DNA from: Bacteroidales bacterium
GTDB lineage: Bacteria; Bacteroidota; Bacteroidia; Bacteroidales; JAADGE01
Length of the DNA stretch: 6,252 nucleotides
Reading direction: 5' to 3'
NCBI GenBank assembly: GCA_026987795.1
Contig: JALSMF010000452.1
Location: 1-6,252, forward strand
Below, piece after piece: positions 1-5,992 of this stretch. The position numbers were made by a program, and so were the translations under genes. Position 1 is the stretch's first letter; each line of letters starts with the position of its first letter. The notes under the pieces were generated by a model that did no database searches, was not told where the DNA came from, and was given only the letters and a program-made list of their open reading frames with translations.

Positions 1-161
1 CTATTGTTAATGATTTCATTTTTTCAGTTTTAATTTTTTACAATATTACAACTGAAATATTTTGTTCTGAAATTTAAGGGACTATCTTAAGGTCTTAGGG
101 ATATTTAATTTTTTCAGGGACGAAATTCATTGGTAACAAGCTGGTTTCTCGAGCATTATGC
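1..161. other. Non-coding edge region, possibly upstream of a leftward gene
   Basis: No complete gene is visible here. On the minus strand an ATG at 19-17 opens a frame reading M-K-S-L-T-I before the window ends; a basic residue followed by hydrophobic ones is how many Bacteroidota exported proteins begin, but six codons cannot prove a gene. If it is real, 20-161 is its upstream region. That stretch contains three copies of an AGGGA-centred motif (74-81, 94-101, 113-120) at 19-20 bp spacing, and an 8-bp inverted repeat, TTTCAGTT at 22-29 against AACTGAAA at 50-57, with a 20-nt loop. A near-match to the Bacteroidota -7 element lies on the minus strand around 41-48 (TAATATTG, one mismatch). All of this is suggestive only. 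Confidence 0.35.
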
Positions 162-168
162 TTTTAAC

Positions 169-191
169 AAAAAAAGCTCCGGGACGGAGCT
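169..191 (-). terminator. Intrinsic terminator of the LytTR gene
   Basis: Read on the minus strand, a perfect 6-bp stem (AGCTCC with GGAGCT, at 186-191 and 175-180) around a 5-nt loop (181-185) is followed directly by seven T residues (175-169). This is a textbook Rho-independent terminator, about 20 bases beyond the stop codon of the LytTR gene. On the plus strand the hairpin is not followed by a T run, so it should act in one direction only. An outer pair of 8-base arms, TTTTAACA at 162-169 and TGTTAAAA at 193-200, could extend the structure. Confidence 0.85.
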
Positions 192-212
192 ATGTTAAAA
201 TACAGATAAATT

Positions 213-1049
213 TCACAAAATTTCTTTTAATTTATTAATATACGTGCGGGAAACCGGAACCTTAAAATCTAAGTTTTTTAAAAAAAGATTAATCCCTTGC
301 GAATCTCCTTCTGCTTTTTCTATAAATTTTGTATTAATCAAAAATGTTCGATGACAACGAAAAATAAAATCGTAGTTATTCAGTAAGTCCTCAATATTTT
401 TTAAGGTATTACGAATAAGGTGTTTTTTTGTTTTTCCTTTTTCGAGATAATAAATCTCTACGTAATTTCCGGCAGATTTAACTGAAATGATGTTTTTTAC
501 CGTTAATTTTATTGAGTCTTTTTTATTTTCGGATTCAAAAAAAAGTTCGTCTTCTTCCGAATTAAATTCGGATATTAATTTTCGATTCAGTTCCAGGGCA
601 TCATTCAAATTTAACTTAACAAGGCGATTTTGATTAAGGACAACTAAAACCGAAACTGCAAAAAAACTTATCAAAACAATTTTAACGATGTCATACGGTT
701 TGATTTCAAAAACAAAATTAAATCTGAAATACAAAAAATATCCGGCTGCAGTAAAAATAATAAGCCACATATTCCATAAAATTTCTTTAAAAACATTCCA
801 CTTTTTAACAGAAAAAACATTTCTGAGGTAGGACGGCATAACAATCATATTAAAACTTAAACCTGCAAAAGTTATAAGGCTTATAACAGAAGATACCGTA
901 AGTTTTTCTTTAAGGTTAAACTCGTTAAAATTAAACGGTTCAAAAAAAAACAAAAAACCTCCTAACACAATACTTATGAAAAATATAATCTTAGCGTTGT
1001 GAATCAGGTCATTATTAAAAGGATAGGGTTTTTTGAAAAATTCTAACAT
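213..1049 (-). CDS. Membrane-anchored LytTR-family DNA-binding regulator
   Basis: This is a probable transcription regulator held in the inner membrane. Numbering from a TTG eight codons before the chosen ATG, hydrophobic segments lie at about residues 28-45, 60-78, 98-117 and 129-147. A charged linker follows (about 150-185), then a LytTR DNA-binding domain filling the C-terminus (about 186-286). LytTR hallmarks are visible: SAGNYVEIYY (200-209), RCHRTFLIN (239-247) and VPVSRTY (272-278). There is no response-receiver domain and no histidine kinase beside it, so the membrane part may itself sense something; that is inference. I start at the ATG at 1049 rather than the TTG at 1073, because ATG is favoured and MLEFFKKPYPF matches how related proteins begin. 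It lies downstream of the methyltransferase gene on the same strand with about a 100-bp gap, and ends in TGA before a strong terminator. Its target genes are unknown. Confidence 0.85.
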   Translation of the reverse strand: MLEFFKKPYPFNNDLIHNAKIIFFISIVLGGFLFFFEPFNFNEFNLKEKLTVSSVISLITFAGLSFNMIVMPSYLRNVFSVKKWNVFKEILWNMWLIIFTAAGYFLYFRFNFVFEIKPYDIVKIVLISFFAVSVLVVLNQNRLVKLNLNDALELNRKLISEFNSEEDELFFESENKKDSIKLTVKNIISVKSAGNYVEIYYLEKGKTKKHLIRNTLKNIEDLLNNYDFIFRCHRTFLINTKFIEKAEGDSQGINLFLKNLDFKVPVSRTYINKLKEIL

Positions 1050-1152
1050 CTGTTTTTTATTACGAATTTGCAATGTTATAACTTTATATGCAATAAAAAA
1101 ATACTTTTATTTTCACGGTTATATTAACACCCTTATTTTACGGTGTTGTATT

Positions 1153-2385
1153 TTATGTTACTCGGTTTTTATCTGCAGATAATAACTTTTCAAGATAGTG
1201 AGACTCAATTCCGAATATTTTTTTAATTTCACTTATATTATTTAAAATACGCTTTGTATCTGTTTTTTCGGCATTTTTTTCTGCAACAATCATTATATTT
1301 TTAGGAGTGTGTTCGGTAGAAATAAATTCAAAAACTTTTGTTTTATATCCGAGAGCCTCAAGTATTAAAGCCCGCAGCCCGTCAGTCAGTATAACGGCTT
1401 GTCGCTCTTTCAATATTCCGTGTTTTAATATTGATGCCATTGAATTTGTAACATTCATTTCTTTTCTTATCTGCTTTTGGCAGCACGGTGCTGCAACGAT
1501 AAATTGTGCTCCGGATTTTATACCTTTGTAAACAGCCTCATCCGTTGCCGTATCACAAGCATGTAAAGCAATCAAAATATCGGTATCCGAAAATTCTGAA
1601 TCAATGATTGTTCCTTGAATAAAATTCAAATCATTAAACCCTGCTTTTTCGGAAATTTTGTTACATTTATCAACCAACTCACGCCTGAACTCAATCCCCG
1701 TAATTTCTGTATCTTTTTTTAAACTGTTTTTGAGATAATCATACAAAGCAAATGTCAGGTATCCTTTTCCGGAGCCGGCATCAACAATTTTTAATCTGTC
1801 GGAACTGATTTTTTTAATTACGGTATTCTCAATAATCTCCAAATATTTATTAATCTGACGATATTTATCGTGCATATTTTTTTTTATTACGCCCTCCGAA
1901 GTCGTAACATCTAATTCTTGTAACCAAAGGTTATTTTTTAATAAAATTCTTTTCTGCTTTTTTCTGTCGTGATTTAAATTTATAACAGGTTTTAGAACAG
2001 GTTCGCTTATTTTTATTTTAACTGAATTACTGTTTTTTGAACAGTAAAGCCTGACAATCTCATTTACCGTAAATAATTCCGCATTTTGAAATTCTGTTTT
2101 CAATAAATTGTCAATCTTCGCCAAAGCCTCTTCTGTTTTATAATTTTTGGTAATATCTTTCGTTTCATAATGAAAAATAAAGGACAGACGAAATCCATTT
2201 TTGATTTTAACCGGGAGAATATCAACTTTGTTTAAGTCTGATTTTTTATTTCTTTTATTACTTATTACTTGTTTAACAAACTCATTGTCGTCAATTGCAG
2301 TTAACAGTTTATCAAAAAAAATACTTTTTTTATCGTTTATTTGCATAATCATATTATTATGTTCAAATATAAAAATATCATTCAT
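1153..2385 (-). CDS. SAM-dependent methyltransferase, class I fold (Methyltransf_32-like)
   Basis: This is a predicted cytoplasmic S-adenosylmethionine-dependent methyltransferase of 410 residues. The Rossmann-type catalytic domain occupies about residues 170-370. The SAM-binding motif I is VDAGSGKGYLTFAL (201-214) and the acidic end of strand 2 is in GIEFRREL (230-237). ALHACDTATDEA (273-284) and AAPCCQ (298-303) follow at the later strands. The GSGKGYL and CCQ signatures recall the family that includes eukaryotic METTL25 and GSTCD-type proteins, so I call it Methyltransf_32-like from memory of those motifs. The first 170 residues look like a separate domain I do not recognise; residues 55-75 (LPVKIKNGFRLSF) look strand-rich. 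The substrate cannot be told from sequence. The ATG at 2385 gives the longest product, but in-frame ATGs at 2352 and 2346 are alternatives, because an exact TAnnTTTG box lies between them and the first ATG. It stands divergent from the phosphatase gene. Confidence 0.85.
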   Translation of the reverse strand: MNDIFIFEHNNMIMQINDKKSIFFDKLLTAIDDNEFVKQVISNKRNKKSDLNKVDILPVKIKNGFRLSFIFHYETKDITKNYKTEEALAKIDNLLKTEFQNAELFTVNEIVRLYCSKNSNSVKIKISEPVLKPVINLNHDRKKQKRILLKNNLWLQELDVTTSEGVIKKNMHDKYRQINKYLEIIENTVIKKISSDRLKIVDAGSGKGYLTFALYDYLKNSLKKDTEITGIEFRRELVDKCNKISEKAGFNDLNFIQGTIIDSEFSDTDILIALHACDTATDEAVYKGIKSGAQFIVAAPCCQKQIRKEMNVTNSMASILKHGILKERQAVILTDGLRALILEALGYKTKVFEFISTEHTPKNIMIVAEKNAEKTDTKRILNNISEIKKIFGIESHYLEKLLSADKNRVT

Positions 2386-2404
2386 ATATTTAATAAAAAC
2401 TTTT

Positions 2405-2412
2405 TAAATTTG
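2405..2412 (+). promoter_or_regulatory. Bacteroidota-type -7 promoter box for the sixA-like gene
   Basis: TAAATTTG is an exact match to the Bacteroidota sigma-A -7 consensus TAnnTTTG and lies in the short divergent spacer. Transcription would start near 2418, about 14 bases before the ATG at 2432. I see no good TTG-type -33 element about 20 bp upstream, so the call rests on the -7 match and its position. Confidence 0.5.
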
Positions 2413-2431
2413 TCCGACAACTAAGAAATTC

Positions 2432-2914
2432 ATGAAAAGGATATTAATAATGCGACACGGAAAATCGGACTGGGGGGCAGGTTCTCTGAGAGATTTTGAC
2501 AGACCGCTAAATGAAAGAGGCAAAAAAGATGCTCCTAAAATCGGCATCGAATTGAAAAAAAGAAACTTAAAACCGGATTTAATTATATCGTCTCCTGCCG
2601 AACGAGCAAAAATGACTGCCGAAAAAGTTGCCGAATATTCGACTTACGAAAAAGAAATTAAGTGGGAAAAAGATTTTTATTTCGGATATACAAGCGAAAT
2701 TATTAAAACTCTTAAAAATCTTGATGAAACAGAAAATACCGTTATGATTGTGGGGCATAACCCCACGTGGTCGTCAATAACCGAAAAACTTTCCGGAAAA
2801 TTTTTTGATATGAAAACTGCAAATGTGTGTATTCTGGAATTTAACGGAAGCTGGAAAGATTTAGATGAAGGGAAATGTATCTTTAAAGATTATATTTCAC
2901 CGAAAGAAATTTAA
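2432..2914 (+). CDS. sixA: SixA-like phosphohistidine phosphatase (histidine phosphatase superfamily)
   Basis: This is a cytoplasmic phosphatase of the histidine phosphatase superfamily, branch 1, small SixA type; 160 residues is the usual length. The catalytic RHG sits at residues 8-10 (MRHGKSDW), with His9 as the expected phospho-acceptor. The family's RPLNERG segment is at 24-30, SPAERA with the conserved Arg57 at 54-59, and the second active-site His109 in VGHNP (107-111). All key residues are present. E. coli SixA removes phosphate from phosphohistidine proteins (first described with ArcB, later with the nitrogen PTS protein NPr). No phosphorelay or PTS gene is seen here, so the substrate is open. 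The gene begins a rightward unit: the cyclotransferase start follows its stop by only 19 bases with no terminator between. The leader has an AAGAAA stretch but no strong Shine-Dalgarno. Confidence 0.9.
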   Translation: MKRILIMRHGKSDWGAGSLRDFDRPLNERGKKDAPKIGIELKKRNLKPDLIISSPAERAKMTAEKVAEYSTYEKEIKWEKDFYFGYTSEIIKTLKNLDETENTVMIVGHNPTWSSITEKLSGKFFDMKTANVCILEFNGSWKDLDEGKCIFKDYISPKEI

Positions 2915-2933
2915 AACATAACATAATTTTATA

Positions 2934-4037
2934 ATGAACAGAATAAATATAAGTTTAACGATTCTCGTATCTTTATTTTTTTTATACGCCTGTAAACCTG
3001 AAAAAAAAGATACAGAAAACAAAAAAAATACCGGCTCGGAAAATATAATACCCAAAGAACAAAATATTCTGAATTTAACAATTGAAAAACCAAATAAGGA
3101 TAAATATTTTTGGGGTGATAAAATAAATATAACCGCGGAAATAACCGGAGGTTTTAATGAAGACACAGTAATATTATCCGTTAACGATAAAGATATTGCT
3201 TTATTAACAAAAAACAATGCTTCTTTTGTCTGGAATACTCAAAATGCTCATACAGGACAAAATATTATTGAAATTGAATTGACGCGAGATAAGCAAAGAT
3301 ACAGAAAGCAAAAAGTTATTATTCTTTTTTCTGATGTAAAACCTGAAGAATTTACTTACAAAATAAAAAATATTTACAAGCACGATGTTAATGCTTATAC
3401 ACAAGGCTTGTTTTATCATAACGGTTATTTATACGAAGCAACCGGACTTAAAGGAGAATCGACCGTAAGAAAAGTTAAACTTGAAACAGGAGAAGTTGTG
3501 CAAAGCTTTGCTATTCCGAAAGATGTTTTCGGAGAAGGCATAACCTTGTACGACAATAAAATAATTCAGTTAAGTTGGGAAGCAGGCAGAGGCTTCGTTT
3601 ACGATTTTAACACATTTAAGCGCCTTAACGAATTTTTATACTCAGGCGAAGGCTGGGGACTTTGTACCGACGGCAGACACTTGTTTATGACAAACGGTTC
3701 GCCGGAAGTTAAAGTTCTTGAACCCCAAACCTTCTCTGTTGTAAATACTTTTGAAGTTTACGATAATGAAGGCCCTGTAAAATACCTTAACGAACTTGAA
3801 TATATAAACGGTAGCATTTATGCAAACATTTATCAATACGAAAAAATAGTAAAATTTGACCCGAAAACCGGAAAAGTCATTGCATATATTGATTTGTCTC
3901 ATATCCTGCCTATGAATGATTACAAAACGGATACCGATGTTCTTAACGGAATTGCTTATGACAAAGAAAACGACCGCATATTTGTTACCGGAAAAAAATG
4001 GCCCAAACTATTTGAAATCGAATTGATAAAAAAGTAA
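2934..4037 (+). CDS. Lipoprotein glutaminyl-peptide cyclotransferase (five-bladed propeller type)
   Basis: This enzyme converts N-terminal glutamine of proteins to pyroglutamate. It has 367 residues. A signal peptide with lipobox LYAC puts the lipidated Cys at 20, so it should be anchored at the envelope. A charged linker (21-45) follows, then an Ig-like or strand-rich domain (about 46-135) common in Bacteroidota versions, then the glutaminyl cyclase propeller (about 140-367). By spacing against the papaya enzyme I match Gln157 (YTQGL), Glu201 (FGEGIT), Trp215, Trp241 (GWGLC), Asn287 (LNELEY) and Lys354 (TGKKW) to its active-site residues. The position of a further conserved Trp appears to be Tyr300 (NIYQYEK). 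The fold is the plant/bacterial type, not the zinc-dependent animal type. It follows the phosphatase gene at 19 bp, probably cotranscribed, and converges with thymidine kinase. Product identity is confident; the active-site matching is from memory. Confidence 0.9.
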   Translation: MNRINISLTILVSLFFLYACKPEKKDTENKKNTGSENIIPKEQNILNLTIEKPNKDKYFWGDKINITAEITGGFNEDTVILSVNDKDIALLTKNNASFVWNTQNAHTGQNIIEIELTRDKQRYRKQKVIILFSDVKPEEFTYKIKNIYKHDVNAYTQGLFYHNGYLYEATGLKGESTVRKVKLETGEVVQSFAIPKDVFGEGITLYDNKIIQLSWEAGRGFVYDFNTFKRLNEFLYSGEGWGLCTDGRHLFMTNGSPEVKVLEPQTFSVVNTFEVYDNEGPVKYLNELEYINGSIYANIYQYEKIVKFDPKTGKVIAYIDLSHILPMNDYKTDTDVLNGIAYDKENDRIFVTGKKWPKLFEIELIKK

Positions 4038-4043
4038 TACCGT

Positions 4044-4619
4044 TTAATTTTTCGTCTTAATAGATTCGTTATAACATTTTCTGCAAAGCGGTTCATAAAC
4101 ATCCTTTTCTCCGAGCAAAAATTGCTTATCACTGTCCGACAACCGATGAGAATATTGTGCCAAATTTCCGCACCGCATACAAATTGCATGTACTTTTGAA
4201 ACATACTCGGCAATTGCCATTAGCCTGGGAATAGGACCAAACGGCTTTCCTGCAAAATCCATATCCAAGCCGGCAACAATAACCCTTACTCCCCTATCGG
4301 CAAGCCTGTTACAAACCTCAACCAAAATATCACTAAAAAACTGAGCCTCATCAATACCTATAACTTCATAATCATTTGCAAGTTCTAAAATCTCTTCTGC
4401 CTTAGATACCGGCACAGACTCTATTGATTTTGCATCGTGCGAAACAACCATCTCTTCAGAATATCGAGTGTCAACCTTAGGCTTAAAAATAATTATCTTT
4501 TGTTGTGCAATCTTTGCACGTTTCATTCTTCTTATCAGCTCTTCGGTTTTACCGGAAAACATAGAACCGGTTACAACTTCAATCCACCCGGCTGTTCTTA
4601 CTTTTTCTTCTAAAAACAT
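4044..4619 (-). CDS. tdk: Thymidine kinase (type II, zinc-binding)
   Basis: This cytoplasmic enzyme phosphorylates thymidine (and deoxyuridine) to the monophosphate using ATP, for pyrimidine salvage. Starting from the ATG at 4619 it has 191 residues, normal for the family. The P-loop GSMFSGKT is at 18-25, the Walker B and catalytic Glu91 are in GIDEAQFF (88-95), and the structural zinc site is Cys147/Cys150 (CMRC) with Cys179/Cys182 (CRKC). The flexible lasso leads into the conserved GEKDVYEP (170-177) just before the last cysteine pair. All expected residues are intact. An extension to a TTG at 4664 is possible in frame, but it would run through the promoter, and GWIEVVTGSMFSGKT begins where family members do. 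The gene converges with the cyclotransferase gene (6 bp between stops) and diverges from the peptidase gene. Confidence 0.95.
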   Translation of the reverse strand: MFLEEKVRTAGWIEVVTGSMFSGKTEELIRRMKRAKIAQQKIIIFKPKVDTRYSEEMVVSHDAKSIESVPVSKAEEILELANDYEVIGIDEAQFFSDILVEVCNRLADRGVRVIVAGLDMDFAGKPFGPIPRLMAIAEYVSKVHAICMRCGNLAQYSHRLSDSDKQFLLGEKDVYEPLCRKCYNESIKTKN

Positions 4620-4652
4620 AATTCTAAATCTTTTTACTTCGATGCATTTTTT

Positions 4653-4660
4653 TAACTTTG
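4653..4660 (+). promoter_or_regulatory. Bacteroidota-type -7 promoter box for the M28 peptidase
   Basis: TAACTTTG matches TAnnTTTG exactly and ends 18 bases before the ATG at 4679. Transcription would begin near 4666, giving a leader of only about a dozen AT-rich bases. No clear -33 element is seen upstream. It lies one base from an equal box on the other strand. Confidence 0.5.
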
Positions 4661-4661
4661 A

Positions 4662-4669
4662 CAAAAATA
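4662..4669 (-). promoter_or_regulatory. Bacteroidota-type -7 promoter box for thymidine kinase
   Basis: Read on the minus strand this is TATTTTTG, an exact match to TAnnTTTG. Transcription would start near 4656, giving a leader of roughly 37 bases before the thymidine kinase ATG at 4619. This supports the ATG over the TTG at 4664. No good -33 element is visible; one would have to lie inside the first codons of the peptidase gene. Confidence 0.45.
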
Positions 4670-4678
4670 TAAAAACAA

Positions 4679-5992
4679 ATGAGGTCAGTTTTCATATTCC
4701 TGGGTTTATTTTTATTAAGTTTTCAACAAAGCAAGTCGCAAAATACCGATTATGCCCGCGAAATTCTTAATACCATATGCTCCGAAAACTATCAAGGAAG
4801 GGGTTATGCTGCAGGAGGTGCTGATAAAACTGCCGATTTTATTGCTAAAGAACTGAGAAAAATAAGACTTAAAAAATTCGGCAAGTCTTACTTTCAGCCT
4901 TTTACGATTAAAGTTAATACGTTTTACGGAAATAATACCGTAAATATAAACGGTAAATCATTAATTCCTGGTATTGACTACTTAATATCCGCATCTTCAC
5001 CTTCATTAAAAGGAACTTTCAATGTCGAAATAATTGATGCTGCACTAATTAACGAACCTTTAAAATTTAAAAAGTTTATTCGTTCTGATTTTTCCGATAA
5101 AGTTATATTAATTGATACTTTCGGATTAAAACGCGAAAGCTTTAATGATGCCTATCAACTTATTACAGAAAGAAATATTTTAAAAGCAAAAGCCGTAATA
5201 AAAATCACCCGACGCAATTTAGTTTATGCTCCGTCACAAATACAAAAAAAATTCCCTCTTATCATAATAAAAAAAGCAAGATTACCTAAAAACCCTAAAA
5301 CCGTAACAATTAATATCGACAGCAAATATTATTCGAATTTTGAAACAAAAAATATTATAGCATATATTAAAGGTAAGACCGACACAAGCATTGTCATTTC
5401 AGCACATTACGACCACCTCGGCACAATGGGAAAAAATGTATATTTCCCCGGTGCCAACGATAACGGCAGCGGAGTTTCTGCTTTGCTGGTTTTGGCAAAG
5501 CACTTTTCAAAACAAAAAAAATTAAAATACAATATTGTTTTTATGTTTTTCAGCGGTGAAGAACTCGGACTTCTCGGCTCATATTACTATTCTCAGCACC
5601 CTTTATTTCCGCTGAGTAATATTAAATTTCTTATTAATCTTGATATGGTAGGAAGCGGAGATAAAGGAATTAAGGTTGTTAACGGCTCGGTATTCAAAGA
5701 GGAATTTGACGAACTTGTTAAAATTAATACAGAGAACAATTATATGCCGGCAGTAAAAATACGCGGGAAAGCTGCCAACAGCGACCATTATTTTTTCTTT
5801 GAAAACGATGTACCCTCATTTTTTATCTATACAACAGGAACATATAAAGAATATCACAATATTTTTGACACTCCCGAAAATTTACCTCTGAGTAAATTTA
5901 ATGAATTAACGTATTTATTAACCGATTTTATAAATTATCTGCAAAATGATAAAAAACCTGATATTGAAGAATCGAACATATCGTCGTTTTAA
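4679..5992 (+). CDS. Secreted M28-family zinc metallopeptidase
   Basis: This is a probable exported aminopeptidase or carboxypeptidase-like enzyme, 437 residues. A signal peptide (about 1-20, hydrophobic core VFIFLGLFLLSF) probably ends at SKS before Gln21, so the mature protein would start QNTDY. A region at about 110-225 fits a PA-type insert between the N-terminus and the catalytic domain. The M28 co-catalytic zinc residues are all visible: His243 (SAHYDH), bridging Asp261 (NDNGSG), catalytic Glu294 and ligand Glu295 (SGEELG), Asp322 (LDMVG) and His393 (EYHNIFDTPE). A conserved SDHYFF lies at 368-373. Substrate preference cannot be read from sequence. I see no type IX sorting domain: the chain ends soon after the catalytic domain. 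The tail, from about residue 423 on, is polar and is encoded in DNA that also encodes the start of the next gene. The start ATG follows a short AT-rich leader. Confidence 0.92.
   Translation: MRSVFIFLGLFLLSFQQSKSQNTDYAREILNTICSENYQGRGYAAGGADKTADFIAKELRKIRLKKFGKSYFQPFTIKVNTFYGNNTVNINGKSLIPGIDYLISASSPSLKGTFNVEIIDAALINEPLKFKKFIRSDFSDKVILIDTFGLKRESFNDAYQLITERNILKAKAVIKITRRNLVYAPSQIQKKFPLIIIKKARLPKNPKTVTINIDSKYYSNFETKNIIAYIKGKTDTSIVISAHYDHLGTMGKNVYFPGANDNGSGVSALLVLAKHFSKQKKLKYNIVFMFFSGEELGLLGSYYYSQHPLFPLSNIKFLINLDMVGSGDKGIKVVNGSVFKEEFDELVKINTENNYMPAVKIRGKAANSDHYFFFENDVPSFFIYTTGTYKEYHNIFDTPENLPLSKFNELTYLLTDFINYLQNDKKPDIEESNISSF

Noticed and set aside
1050..1073. TTG start giving eight extra residues on the LytTR protein
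   Set aside because: An ATG follows in frame at 1049 and fits the usual beginning of such proteins; the extra residues are not recognisable.
1126..1147. Inverted repeat AACACC/GGTGTT as a terminator of the methyltransferase gene
   Set aside because: The stem is only 6 bp with a 10-nt loop and is not followed by a T run on the minus strand; too weak to call.
1307..1531. Plus-strand open frame opposite the methyltransferase gene
   Set aside because: It lies wholly antisense to well-supported catalytic-domain coding sequence and encodes nothing recognisable.
3204..3419. Minus-strand open frames opposite the cyclotransferase gene (also 2897-3217 and 3642-3902)
   Set aside because: They are antisense shadows in AT-rich DNA; the plus-strand gene has intact domains throughout.
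4620..4664. TTG start extending thymidine kinase by 15 residues
   Set aside because: It would start inside the -7 box for the gene itself, and the ATG at 4619 gives a family-typical length.
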